DNA of 59,155 nt, taken from positions 1 to 59,155 of the IMG/VR virus record IMGVR_UViG_3300023181_000373; one strand, written 5' to 3'. Positions 48,207-56,006 of the stretch are shown here, piece after piece. Both the position numbers and the translations under genes were made by a program. Below the pieces are notes generated by a model. The model did no database searches. It worked only from the letters and a program-made list of their open reading frames with translations, and was not told the origin of the DNA. Numbering within the stretch: the first letter of the stretch is position 1; every line of letters begins with the position of its first letter. The DNA comes from a virus.

Positions 48207-48630
48207 TTTCCACCTCCTTCAGTAATTCAGGGTTTTCGTAGATGTTGCCCATCCTTTCAAAACTTTTAGAATAATGTTCAAAATTCCAATCAGGAGTATC
48301 AGATGGATGACCGCCCCCAACATGCTTTAATTCCCATCCGAAACCATTGTGTTCAATAACATAGATGGGAAACCAATAACTCTCTTTTGTACTTATAGAG
48401 TTATTGTGATACATAATAATATCGCCCTCTGCTAGCTCATTACCTTCAATATCATCAAGCCCTACATATTGAAGGACTAATAAATCTTCCATGTCATCAC
48501 CATGCCAGCAGTTAGTTCCAGGATCCACACCATCTAATGTATTTTCTGTTACGAAATCAGTACCTAATCCATATACATCAATCATACGTTTCTGTACGGA
48601 ATGCCATGCTCTAAATTTAAATCTATGCAT
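48193..48630 (-). CDS. YopX family phage protein
   Basis: A 145-residue protein matching the YopX phage family: FRAWHSVQKRMIDVYGL at the start, LLVLQYVGLDDIEGNELAEGDIIMY in the middle, and the end RMGNIYENPELL. YopX proteins are common in prophages with no settled function. Confidence 0.85.
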   Translation of the reverse strand: MHRFKFRAWHSVQKRMIDVYGLGTDFVTENTLDGVDPGTNCWHGDDMEDLLVLQYVGLDDIEGNELAEGDIIMYHNNSISTKESYWFPIYVIEHNGFGWELKHVGGGHPSDTPDWNFEHYSKSFERMGNIYENPELLKEVENGGS

Positions 48631-48841
48631 TCGTCACCCCCTTATCTTCATGACCCGGGCAACCAGTGATAGGATCGAATCCCTCGCAACCTTCACTGCC
48701 AATTAATAATTCACCTTGTTCTTGTCGACCTTCAAGCTCGTGTCTAATGTCAGGAGCAAATCCACCGAATAAGTCTTGCAGCTGAGAATCAGACATTGAA
48801 AGCGCACGGTCAATGCGCATGTGAATACAATGTCTACTCAT
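48623..48841 (-). CDS. Small hypothetical phage protein
   Basis: A 72-residue protein with three Cys (residues 5, 51, 61) and a segment DIRHELEGRQEQGELLIGSEGC. No family is recognised. It overlaps both neighbours by a few bases (4 and 8), which supports coding. Confidence 0.55.
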   Translation of the reverse strand: MSRHCIHMRIDRALSMSDSQLQDLFGGFAPDIRHELEGRQEQGELLIGSEGCEGFDPITGCPGHEDKGVTNA

Positions 48842-49194
48842 GGTTGGTACTCCTTTCTGATTTGCTCATGATCATCGTCGGTTAAGAAATCAATAATCAC
48901 TGGTGTGCTGTAGTAACATTTTTTAGTTTCTGGCAGATTCTTTAAAAAGCGAAGAGCAGTGGCTGCAGTATGGATCGCTTCGGTTCTTATTTCATCAAAG
49001 GTGCCGGTACCTTCATCCAGCAGGTTACCCGCCCTAACCAGTTCACCTGATTCTTCTGCGACAAAAGCAATTTGCTTAACATGGCAGTCTGGCCATACTG
49101 GATGCTTCTTTTCAGCGCGTTCCACTTCCATCATGATTTCCATGATCAGTGTCGCTGTCTCTATATTTTCTGTAGTTATTGAAAGTGTAGTCAT
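48838..49194 (-). CDS. MazG-like nucleotide pyrophosphohydrolase
   Basis: A 118-residue protein. The helical core AFVAEESGELVRAGNLLDEGTGTFDEIRTEAIHTAATALRFL holds the EExGE and late E-x-x-x motif of the MazG/dUTPase-like all-alpha NTP pyrophosphatases. Phage copies may lower alarmone or odd nucleotide levels. It is the first gene below element copy 5. Confidence 0.75.
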   Translation of the reverse strand: MTTLSITTENIETATLIMEIMMEVERAEKKHPVWPDCHVKQIAFVAEESGELVRAGNLLDEGTGTFDEIRTEAIHTAATALRFLKNLPETKKCYYSTPVIIDFLTDDDHEQIRKEYQP

Positions 49195-49212
49195 TGGTTA
49201 AAAGTTAAAACA

Positions 49213-49240
49213 TGTTCTGTTTGTTCTAAAACAGAACATG
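49213..49240 (-). promoter_or_regulatory. 28-bp element copy 5
   Basis: Half-sites ATGTTCTG, TGTTCTA and CAGAACAT. The outer pair is extended here to a perfect 11-bp inverted repeat (ATGTTCTGTTT/AAACAGAACAT). No clear -7 box at the usual distance; the start codon of the MazG-like gene follows 18 bases below. Confidence 0.7.
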
Positions 49241-49257
49241 TTAGTTAAAAAAAAGAG

Positions 49258-49914
49258 TTATTCTAAGTCTGATGCAGCATCATCAAAGTCCATGGCGTAC
49301 TGCGAGTCTGGTGCATATTTACCATTGTAATAAGCAAGTACTTCCTGAGCACAGTGTTTAACGACACGATACAACTCATCACCGAATTCGTAGGCATCCT
49401 GATCACCGAAAAACTCCGCTGGCTGTGATAATGGCAACATTCCTTTACCACGTGTGTATCTGTGACCTGTTAGTGTTACTCCGGTTTCAGCATCATTGAT
49501 AGCAAAGCCGGTTACCTTAAATCGGTTTAATGGATTGTCACGATCTTCTCCTTCATAGTTTTCAAAGGCAGATGGCTCAATAAAGTTCCCATGCATATCA
49601 TAGGCTTCTTTTTGCATGCAGGCAATTATCAAGTGGCATCTTAATAAATCAAAGGCGTAATAAAGATCAGGGTGAGGTAAGAACGGGATAGGCTCCTTAC
49701 CAGTGTTTTCAAACTCCCTTAATTCAACCACACCATTTGCATTGGCAAAATCCCTGGTCACAACTTTAATGTACTCAACGTTAACCCCGCCTTTACCTAA
49801 ACTGGCTTTAGTGATCTTAATCTTTGTGCCGGCCTTTAGTTCATGCGACTCTTCAGCTGCAGCTTTCTTTTCTTCCAGTTCGTCCTGGGTAATTGATTTT
49901 GTTGATACTCTCAT
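49258..49914 (-). CDS. Conserved-type phage protein, function unknown
   Basis: A 218-residue protein with an N-terminal charged helix (ELEEKKAAAEESHELKAGTKIKI), a central hydrophobic pair (LLRCHLIIACMQKEAYDMHGNF) and an acidic end (MDFDDAASDLE). No family is recognised. It is the last gene before element copy 5, which follows its stop after 17 bases. Confidence 0.6.
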   Translation of the reverse strand: MRVSTKSITQDELEEKKAAAEESHELKAGTKIKITKASLGKGGVNVEYIKVVTRDFANANGVVELREFENTGKEPIPFLPHPDLYYAFDLLRCHLIIACMQKEAYDMHGNFIEPSAFENYEGEDRDNPLNRFKVTGFAINDAETGVTLTGHRYTRGKGMLPLSQPAEFFGDQDAYEFGDELYRVVKHCAQEVLAYYNGKYAPDSQYAMDFDDAASDLE

Positions 49915-49926
49915 ATATTGATTTAA

Positions 49927-50421
49927 TTAATTGTCGAAAAAAAACACGATTCTGATATCCATATCACCCACATTACATTGCAGTAGCTTCATGTTCTCTA
50001 CCAGACTGATCAGGTTTCCGTTATTATCAAACCACTCTCTGTAAACGTAATCTGGTGCATTAGTTGATTGGGACCATGAGGTAGGTAATTCACCGGCATC
50101 AAGCTTCTCTGCCTGATCTTTTGATATCATGCCGCTGTACTTCACTTTGGCATCCGGCAAGTAATCCAGTATTTCCTGTAAGGTTAAATAGCTGTGACTA
50201 TGGCCATAGGAACCTTTATCCTCAACTGCATCAAGATATTGTTTACTTGCATCAGCAGGGATTCCTTTTGCTTGATTTATTGGAATGTTATTATCGTAAT
50301 TTCTAACGTCAGCCAGTATTGCAAATAGTGTGTAGCACCGATCAACTCCTAAATCACTATTCAAATTCACCCATGAACCGTTTATTTTCCGTTCTGTGAA
50401 CAGATGTATATCGCAGCCCAT
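49927..50421 (-). CDS. Phage protein of the MGCDIH type
   Basis: A 164-residue protein starting MGCDIHLFTERKINGSW, a start known from a group of small phage proteins of unknown function. I chose ATG 50421 on that basis and because it overlaps the stop of the KTSC-domain gene. It has helices around LQEILDYLP and a FFFDN end. Function is unknown. Confidence 0.72.
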   Translation of the reverse strand: MGCDIHLFTERKINGSWVNLNSDLGVDRCYTLFAILADVRNYDNNIPINQAKGIPADASKQYLDAVEDKGSYGHSHSYLTLQEILDYLPDAKVKYSGMISKDQAEKLDAGELPTSWSQSTNAPDYVYREWFDNNGNLISLVENMKLLQCNVGDMDIRIVFFFDN

Positions 50422-50422
50422 A

Positions 50423-50833
50423 TTAAAATTCTGGTTCTTTAGGTTCAATATATTCTACAGTGGCACCCTCCGACATTTGAAAGATTACACCCGCTTCTGA
50501 TTTTGCAGGAAAGTCTTTAATGTCGCCGGTGATGACCAGTTCAGGTATCCAGTTGACTAAAGTCTTTTCTTGCTTCTCACTTGGAAAGTGCTTAACGACT
50601 TTTGAGCTGATGAACTTTCCAATACTTTCAGCGATCGGAACAAACGATAATGTATCGTAGTCCACTTCTGAATACATGTAGCCAGAACCATTTTTAAACT
50701 GGACATAGATCTTATGCTCCAGCATACTTGTGCCGACAAAGGCAACATTACTGGAAGGTTTTTCGATGATCTCAAATCCATCGAGGATAGGATCAACAGC
50801 GTACGTGCCGCTGGAAAGAGTGATTGTTTTCAT
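50423..50833 (-). CDS. KTSC domain protein
   Basis: A 136-residue protein whose segment SMLEHKIYVQFKNGSGYMYSEVDYDTL (about residues 36-62) followed by SIGKFISSKVVKHF matches the KTSC domain, a small beta module thought to bind nucleic acid or RNA polymerase. The C-terminal 40 residues are acidic. It overlaps the winged-helix gene above by four bases. Confidence 0.75.
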   Translation of the reverse strand: MKTITLSSGTYAVDPILDGFEIIEKPSSNVAFVGTSMLEHKIYVQFKNGSGYMYSEVDYDTLSFVPIAESIGKFISSKVVKHFPSEKQEKTLVNWIPELVITGDIKDFPAKSEAGVIFQMSEGATVEYIEPKEPEF

Positions 50834-51045
50834 TTGGTTTTAATTAAGAATCGATTAGCTTTTTCAGTTAAGGATATTTCGCCTTTTTCATTGGTTGTAT
50901 AATAACCCAGATCCTCTAATGAGCATAGTTCATCAGCGAGTTTACGGTATGAACCGTTGAAGTATTTTAATAAAGGTTTGACAGGCGAACTATCTCGAAT
51001 GCATTTCAACATGTTTATTTTACTCTTCACATGACGTTTTTTCAT
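50830..51045 (-). CDS. Small basic winged-helix-like protein
   Basis: A 71-residue protein, basic at the start (MKKRHVKSKINMLKC) then a helix-turn-helix-like SYRKLADELCSLEDLGYYTTNEKGEISLT. Its shape resembles small winged-helix DNA-binding proteins, but no family name is certain. One base separates it from the gene above. Confidence 0.55.
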   Translation of the reverse strand: MKKRHVKSKINMLKCIRDSSPVKPLLKYFNGSYRKLADELCSLEDLGYYTTNEKGEISLTEKANRFLIKTK

Positions 51046-51046
51046 C

Positions 51047-51226
51047 TTAAAATAATTTTGTTTGGTTAATAATTCTGTCTGGACCGAGGATTGATTCAGT
51101 AGCCTCGTCTACCATCTTTTCCAGCTTAACTGAAACTGTTAAGGCCACTTGTGCCTTGGTTCGGAAGTACTCATTTTGAGTAATCCTCATGCGCTCAATA
51201 AGCGCAGCGTATTCTTTAATATCCAT
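51047..51226 (-). CDS. Small helical phage protein
   Basis: A 59-residue protein, start ATG 51226 (an upstream TTG is weaker). Helical and charged (EYAALIERMRITQNEYFRTKAQVALTVSVKLEKM). No family is recognised. It overlaps the start region of the gene above by 11 bases. Confidence 0.55.
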   Translation of the reverse strand: MDIKEYAALIERMRITQNEYFRTKAQVALTVSVKLEKMVDEATESILGPDRIINQTKLF

Positions 51227-51476
51227 ATTCAACAAATCTCAGGATCGCCATTTTATACCCAACAGAGAACATTAAATCACCGTTCATTTTTAAGCAATCT
51301 TCACGGTACATTTTATCAATGTCTTCATCGGATATTACTGATTGCTTATGAGAATTGTGCCCAGCCATAAAAGCGAACTTTATGATAAATAGTTCGTGAT
51401 CAGAAAATTGCCCTAACGCCTGTTTTTGCTTCATTACGCAATAATCTTCGGCTAATTCTTCTATTGATTTTTCCAT
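51216..51476 (-). CDS. Small helical phage protein
   Basis: An 86-residue protein, helical, with a Cys-rich pattern of three Cys spread apart. No family is recognised. Its start touches the stop of the exonuclease gene and its end overlaps the next gene. Confidence 0.55.
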   Translation of the reverse strand: MEKSIEELAEDYCVMKQKQALGQFSDHELFIIKFAFMAGHNSHKQSVISDEDIDKMYREDCLKMNGDLMFSVGYKMAILRFVEYGY

Positions 51477-52168
51477 TATGCTGAAATTTTAAGTCCATCA
51501 AAAAGCATCCAGTACTTGAATGCTAAATCTTCATATTGAGCCTTACCATGCTCATACAGTTTCCTGCTCATGTCGGTCAGCGGTGCATTCCGATCAATTG
51601 CGATCTTGAATATCTTCTGGTTCTTTTTGCTGATTCCGATCAGCATGTCTTTGTTTGTTCCTTCAATATCCATGTACCATGCCCGGGAGCGGAAGTATCC
51701 GAAATGCTCACAAGCTGCCTCAAACTGGCTTTGTGTTTCGGCTGCGGTTGACTTGATATCACCACCCATCTTCCAGGCTCTTACCAGTAAATCCCATTTG
51801 CAACGGGTACCAGCTGATAACGTGAAATCAAAACCGTTGTAGTTCATCAGCCAGTTATACCTGGTAGATATCGCTTGGAAGTCTGCAGCATCACTGATCA
51901 TCTTTGCAAAAGGATCTTTGTAGTAAGCGCGCTTCATTGCTTTAGCCAGTTCAAAGTCTTCTGCAGTGTACCGGTACGATTGATATTTAACAGTGAGATT
52001 AAACAGATCAACTTTATCAGGCTCGGTGATCAGGTTATCCAGCAGCGTTCCAAATGCATAAGCGTATTCCTTATCGCCAAATTGAGGCTTAGGATGCAGC
52101 AATTCTTGCAGGGCAGAAAGGTCGGAGTTAGATACCTCCGGCCTTCCAAAGTATGGATCATGTGCCAT
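51476..52168 (-). CDS. RecE-like PD-(D/E)XK exonuclease
   Basis: A 230-residue nuclease. Asp126 in CKWDLLVR and the GGDIKS block (Asp137, Lys139) followed by a helix with Gln148 and the RAWYMDI strand match phage RecE/YqaJ-type exonucleases of the PD-(D/E)XK fold. It is expected to resect DNA ends for RecT, which is two genes upstream. It overlaps the gene above as TAATG. Confidence 0.8.
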   Translation of the reverse strand: MAHDPYFGRPEVSNSDLSALQELLHPKPQFGDKEYAYAFGTLLDNLITEPDKVDLFNLTVKYQSYRYTAEDFELAKAMKRAYYKDPFAKMISDAADFQAISTRYNWLMNYNGFDFTLSAGTRCKWDLLVRAWKMGGDIKSTAAETQSQFEAACEHFGYFRSRAWYMDIEGTNKDMLIGISKKNQKIFKIAIDRNAPLTDMSRKLYEHGKAQYEDLAFKYWMLFDGLKISA

Positions 52169-52323
52169 TACAGAGGTTTGTTTTCAGATATGAAATCAAC
52201 AACTTGTTGTATAGAGCAACAGTAATCTTTACCCAAAGTGTCAATCATCTTTTTAAGATAATTAAGTGTGATATTTTGGGGCAGATTAACCTGTACTGAT
52301 TTGTACCTTATCTTCTTTGCCAT
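52168..52323 (-). CDS. Small basic protein between recombination genes
   Basis: Fifty-one residues (MAKKIRYKSVQVNLPQNITLNYL...), a beta start and a helical end with two Cys. It lies two bases below the coiled-coil gene and shares TAATG with the exonuclease gene. It looks like a ribbon-helix-helix type pattern (beta then helix), but this is only a suggestion. Confidence 0.6.
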   Translation of the reverse strand: MAKKIRYKSVQVNLPQNITLNYLKKMIDTLGKDYCCSIQQVVDFISENKPL

Positions 52324-52325
52324 GA

Positions 52326-53549
52326 CTATGCTACTTTAGAGGTTACCGCCTTAACTTCTTCAACATACTCGATGAAAGGATTGTCGATCTTCTCACCGGA
52401 TTTATTATTTTGCTTTTCAGCAAAGGCTCTCATCTGGATCAAAGTTTTTTTACCAAAGTCTTCTACTGACAGGCCCTTACCTTCCTTTTCAAAGTAAAAG
52501 ATGAATATAGCCCCCCATCCATCGGTGGTCAGGACATTGATCTTTTCTGCAACTTTGGTTTTACCTGCAGTCTCTTTAACCTCAGCAATTGCAGCAGTGG
52601 TATCAAATAAGGTACTGGCAGTTTCAAGAGCAACAGTATTTTGCACAGTAGCTTTATCCTTTGCCTCCTGTTCATCTTTCTCACGTTTCAATCGAAGTTC
52701 ATCAGCGATCTTGCGATCTTCCGCAACCTTTTCAAGACGTGCCTTTTCTTTTGCACCAGCTTTAGCAATCTCTTGCAGTTCCAGAATACGAGAAGGAATC
52801 AACTCTAAAGTATTTGATTTCTCAACCTCCATATTCTCTCTGAACATGGCAGCTAACTCATCATATAATGCTTCACGCTCATCAGTGATAATTTTATCTA
52901 CCTCAACCTGATCGATGTATGTAGCGAAAACAGTAGGTTCTAATTTTCTGAATGCATCAATAGGATAAACAATAGGACGATCTTTAATATACTGCTCAAT
53001 TTCTGCCCTGTTTTCCAACGTTAATGCATTGTACTTTTTGCTTACTGATCCTTTGAAGTCAGCCAGTTTGGTATTGAAAATCTCACGGATACTACTTTGA
53101 ATATCAGCTTTGATAGAGATTTTTTCTTTAGCAATATTTTGCTGCTTAAGAATTTCCTGTTCTTTTTTTCTTTGCTCATTAGCTTTGAATGTAGCCCATT
53201 TATCACGAGCAATTTGAACTTTTGCAGATACCGTATCTGCCTTTTTAGGATCCAGTTTGTTTTCCTGAGAAGTAAATAATCCCGCAAGCCTTGTCATCAT
53301 CTGTGTAATCGGTGCTCTACGTTCATTTAATATTTTCACAGCACCTTTAGCTTTTAATTGCCAAGCGTTCAGATCTGAATCTATTGCATCGCTCATTCCT
53401 TCAGCCTCGATAGTGTCCAGAAGAGCCTGAGCACCTTTAACAGCTTTATCAGCTAAGGTTTCATTTGCAACCAGGATTAAACCTGCGTTTTCCATTGTGG
53501 TAGATATTTCCTCTACATTTATATTTGATATCGCTGTAGTAGTTGACAT
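52326..53549 (-). CDS. Large coiled-coil phage protein
   Basis: A 407-residue protein, mostly helical and charged, with a long coiled coil (about residues 105-320) and an end like a small globular domain (WGAIFIFYFEKEGKG...). Partners of this shape occur next to RecE/RecT in phages. It is separated from recT by a 89-base gap holding a perfect hairpin. Confidence 0.65.
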   Translation of the reverse strand: MSTTTAISNINVEEISTTMENAGLILVANETLADKAVKGAQALLDTIEAEGMSDAIDSDLNAWQLKAKGAVKILNERRAPITQMMTRLAGLFTSQENKLDPKKADTVSAKVQIARDKWATFKANEQRKKEQEILKQQNIAKEKISIKADIQSSIREIFNTKLADFKGSVSKKYNALTLENRAEIEQYIKDRPIVYPIDAFRKLEPTVFATYIDQVEVDKIITDEREALYDELAAMFRENMEVEKSNTLELIPSRILELQEIAKAGAKEKARLEKVAEDRKIADELRLKREKDEQEAKDKATVQNTVALETASTLFDTTAAIAEVKETAGKTKVAEKINVLTTDGWGAIFIFYFEKEGKGLSVEDFGKKTLIQMRAFAEKQNNKSGEKIDNPFIEYVEEVKAVTSKVA

Positions 53550-53574
53550 TGGTTCTTATTTTAAGATGGTTAAA

Positions 53575-53619
53575 GGCGGTGACTGCAACTGACAAGGTTG
53601 TTTTTCTATGGTCACCGCC
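53575..53619 (-). terminator. Hairpin between recT and the coiled-coil gene
   Basis: GGCGGTGAC/GTCACCGCC pair perfectly (9 bp, 27-base loop). On the minus strand only TTTAACC follows, so termination may be partial. It could instead be a processing or regulatory site. Confidence 0.55.
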
Positions 53620-53638
53620 CGGTTATGAATTGGGTTAA

Positions 53639-54637
53639 TTAAAATTGTGGTTCGTCAGAGGTATCGATCGAGGCGAACGTTGTAGTTTCAACAGGCTGAC
53701 TGATTTGAGCTTCTTCTAATGCCTGGGTAAAATCATCTTTAGCTTGCGGTACCTCCTCGTGATCAACATCTTGGAACGATTGATTTCCAGTTTCATCAGG
53801 ATCAAAACCATAATCAACTTCTGATGGCAGAATCTCTTCTTCCATAGCTGGTTCAAGCGTAGAAAACTTACCTGTCGGTACTTTTGGATAGCTTTTAAAA
53901 GCGTGTTTTAAAGTTTTAGCCTTCAGAAAACCAGTATCAATTTGTCCACCATTCGATACATAAAGAGCATTTGATTTATCGCTGGTGGCTGTGCCATAAT
54001 TGTTTTTGTTGGAATAAGCACGAAGTCTTTCGACTTCTTTCATATCCAGATAAGGCATTTCAAAACTTCCATCGTGACGTTCAATACGAACAAAGCATGC
54101 TACGATCTTAGCACCGTCAGGACGAGGAAGTTTGGCATCATATTCTTTAGCGACTAATTTGCCTTTGTCGTTGATACCGATTTTGAAGTTATCGCAATCA
54201 TAAACTACGATCGGATTGTCAGCATATTTGATCTGACCAGAACGCATGCGCATTTTTACTTCGCCATAAGGAGAAATAGCAAGCTGTGCGCGTTTCTCAT
54301 AAACTGGTTTACCTTCCACTTCACCCACTTTAAAGTTACGGGTAGTGATATAGCAGTCAGGTTTATTTCCCTGCTCTAAGCTTAACTGATTAACATTAAT
54401 ATCTAAGAATACACCGTATAACGATAAAGGGCTACATTCCCGTAATACTGGTGTTTCAGATAATAATTTTTTGTAGTTGAATACCTGCAAGTGATATTCC
54501 TGTTCGCCTCGCTCATTACCATTAAACTGGTTGTGTAGGGTGATGAACTTATCTTTTACAAAATCTAATTCCACCAGTTCGATAGCTGGTGTGGCTTTTA
54601 AAGTCGCCATTACGTTTGTTACAACTGCTTTTGACAT
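53639..54637 (-). CDS. recT: RecT family single-strand annealing protein
   Basis: A 332-residue protein. CSPLSLYGVFLDINVNQLSLEQGNKPDCYI and LAISPYGEVKMRMRSGQIKYADNPIVVYDCDNFKI have the RecT pattern (G-type helix then YLIPY-like, evvY.gD.f). The C-terminal 90 residues are acidic and specific to this phage. RecT anneals single strands after the RecE-like enzyme resects an end. It begins close to the upstream small genes. Confidence 0.85.
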   Translation of the reverse strand: MSKAVVTNVMATLKATPAIELVELDFVKDKFITLHNQFNGNERGEQEYHLQVFNYKKLLSETPVLRECSPLSLYGVFLDINVNQLSLEQGNKPDCYITTRNFKVGEVEGKPVYEKRAQLAISPYGEVKMRMRSGQIKYADNPIVVYDCDNFKIGINDKGKLVAKEYDAKLPRPDGAKIVACFVRIERHDGSFEMPYLDMKEVERLRAYSNKNNYGTATSDKSNALYVSNGGQIDTGFLKAKTLKHAFKSYPKVPTGKFSTLEPAMEEEILPSEVDYGFDPDETGNQSFQDVDHEEVPQAKDDFTQALEEAQISQPVETTTFASIDTSDEPQF

Positions 54638-54638
54638 G

Positions 54639-54830
54639 TTAATTTTTATTTATAGGTGCAAGGTGATACTTGATTAAATTGTTGGTGACCGGGATAATGG
54701 TCTGAATGTTAAAGGATCTATCCGGGAGGTGCAGTTGATTCCTAATTTCTAAGGCCCATCGGTTAAAGCCTTCTGTGGAGCGATCGTAATCAATGGGAAC
54801 AATCGTTCTATTAATATATAATCTTCCCAT
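54639..54830 (-). CDS. Small phage protein
   Basis: A 63-residue protein, beta then helix (MGRLYINRTIVPIDYD). No family is recognised. It overlaps the stop of the zinc-ribbon-like gene above (TAATG) and ends one base from recT. Confidence 0.6.
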   Translation of the reverse strand: MGRLYINRTIVPIDYDRSTEGFNRWALEIRNQLHLPDRSFNIQTIIPVTNNLIKYHLAPINKN

Positions 54831-54997
54831 TACGCTGCCCTCCTTTCTGTTTCATTACGTTCATCGAATACATCCTTGCATGATAGTTCGCAAAAGATGT
54901 GGCCGGCACTGTAGAATTTCTCGTGTGCAAATGGCTGTTTGCATTCAAAGCATACCTTATGTTTTGAAATCTGGTAGGTTGTGGTTACTTTTGACAT
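54830..54997 (-). CDS. Small Cys-rich protein
   Basis: Fifty-five residues with CFEC and later CELSC, four Cys of a zinc ribbon. It starts with MSKVTTTY after the leader AAATAAGAACCA, a leader shared with the gene at 53549. It is part of the early operon. Confidence 0.65.
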   Translation of the reverse strand: MSKVTTTYQISKHKVCFECKQPFAHEKFYSAGHIFCELSCKDVFDERNETERRAA

Positions 54998-55017
54998 TGG
55001 TTCTTATTTTTAGTGGT

Positions 55018-55176
55018 TTATTTAGCTACTTTAAGTAAGGGAGCGTCTATTGACAGTAGGCGCTTCTTTTCCTTTACAATCTTTTCATTGTGAGCAGCGA
55101 TAAACTCTAACCTCCAATTTCTCCAGAACTCCTCTGTAAAAACTGTGGACGATTGTTTATCTGTGACTACTCGCAT
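55018..55176 (-). CDS. Small basic early protein
   Basis: Fifty-two residues (MRVVTDKQSSTVFTEEFWRNWRLEF...), helical and Lys-rich with an EEFWRNWR block. It is directly after the coiled-coil small gene (stop and start share bases) and is read from the early promoter. No family is recognised. Confidence 0.6.
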   Translation of the reverse strand: MRVVTDKQSSTVFTEEFWRNWRLEFIAAHNEKIVKEKKRLLSIDAPLLKVAK

Positions 55177-55332
55177 TTATTCTTTACTTAGCGGTTTTAC
55201 TGATTGGTGAACGTAGTCATCGGTAATGCCGACGATATCGTTAATGCGTTCAATTTTGGAAAGGAAGAAGTTTCTCATTTGAAGAAGCTCTTCTTCCAGC
55301 TCCTTAATTCTTTTTTGATCTTTAGTTTGCAT
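55177..55332 (-). CDS. Small coiled-coil early protein
   Basis: Fifty-one residues, one charged helix (KDQKRIKELEEELLQMRNFFLSKIERI). It overlaps the gene above by 11 bases and ends at the base before the next ATG (TAAATG). Early phage proteins of this kind often bind host targets, but no family is known. Confidence 0.6.
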   Translation of the reverse strand: MQTKDQKRIKELEEELLQMRNFFLSKIERINDIVGITDDYVHQSVKPLSKE

Positions 55333-55564
55333 CTGCTAGTGTTTTATCCTTGCTCCTACTTACTATTACCGCTGAATTATCAGCATTGAAGTTTACACTG
55401 TATTCCCTTAATGGGTGCCTATCCTTGATAGTGCTACTTACCATTGTTCGCAGATATTTTTCTCTTTCAGGGGGAAACGCTAACTCATATCCTTCTTTAA
55501 TTCCTTCTACCAATTTGACCGCGGATACACCTGGTATTGGCTGTGCTAACTGTAGTATCTCCAT
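55322..55564 (-). CDS. Early hypothetical protein
   Basis: An 80-residue protein, helical start (LAQPIPGVSAVKLVEGIKEGYEL) then beta hairpin (REYSVNFNADNSAVIVSRS). No family is recognised. It lies five bases below the LuxR-type gene. Confidence 0.6.
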   Translation of the reverse strand: MEILQLAQPIPGVSAVKLVEGIKEGYELAFPPEREKYLRTMVSSTIKDRHPLREYSVNFNADNSAVIVSRSKDKTLADAN

Positions 55565-55569
55565 AAATT

Positions 55570-55833
55570 TTAATTAACTAATGACAATGCTTTTGCTGCA
55601 TATTCAGACAACTCTGCCTTACATCTACAGCCTGTTTTTCTTCTGATATTGACAGAGGTATTTACCACCGTTCGGTAGCTGATATGTAGCACCTCCGCTA
55701 TAAGTTTGTCCGATAATGAAATCAGCGCCAAAACTTCTTTTTCTCTCCTGCTCAACCCTGGGTCGATGAGAATATCATACGGCTTTTCTACTAGGCCGAT
55801 AATTAATGTTGATTTATTTTGTACAGTTATCAT
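55570..55833 (-). CDS. LuxR-type HTH protein, first early gene
   Basis: An 87-residue protein with a complete GerE-type domain: LSRREKEVLALISLSDKLIAEVLHISYRTVVNTSVNIRRKTG (about residues 27-68). It is the first gene from the early promoter and faces the S24 repressor, so it takes the cro position. Its role as lytic regulator is inferred. Confidence 0.85.
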   Translation of the reverse strand: MITVQNKSTLIIGLVEKPYDILIDPGLSRREKEVLALISLSDKLIAEVLHISYRTVVNTSVNIRRKTGCRCKAELSEYAAKALSLVN

Positions 55834-56006
55834 TTTGGTAGGTTGTTACTATATGTGAGTTCTGAATTAATAAGTACCTTTGTTATTGTTAGGTAACACA
55901 AATATACCTGTTTTAGATATATATCCAAATATATATTATAACCAAAACAGATATATTTTATAAATACCTGATTTACAGTATTATAATTTTTAATTATATA
56001 ACCATT
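55834..56006. promoter_or_regulatory. Immunity region operators
   Basis: A very AT-rich 173-base gap with paired half-sites: CTGTTTT (55908-55914) and AAAACAG (about 55943-55950), plus ATATATCC/ATATATAT repeats and ACCATTTTGG at the repressor start. They are probable repressor operators. No clear -7/-33 pair is seen for the rightward promoter. Confidence 0.65.
55899..55929 (-). promoter_or_regulatory. Early leftward promoter
   Basis: Perfect Bacteroidota form on the minus strand: TTTG (55929-55926), 19-base spacer, TATATTTG (55906-55899). The spacer contains an AAAACAG half-site, so the repressor can block it. It starts the whole leftward early transcript. Confidence 0.85.
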
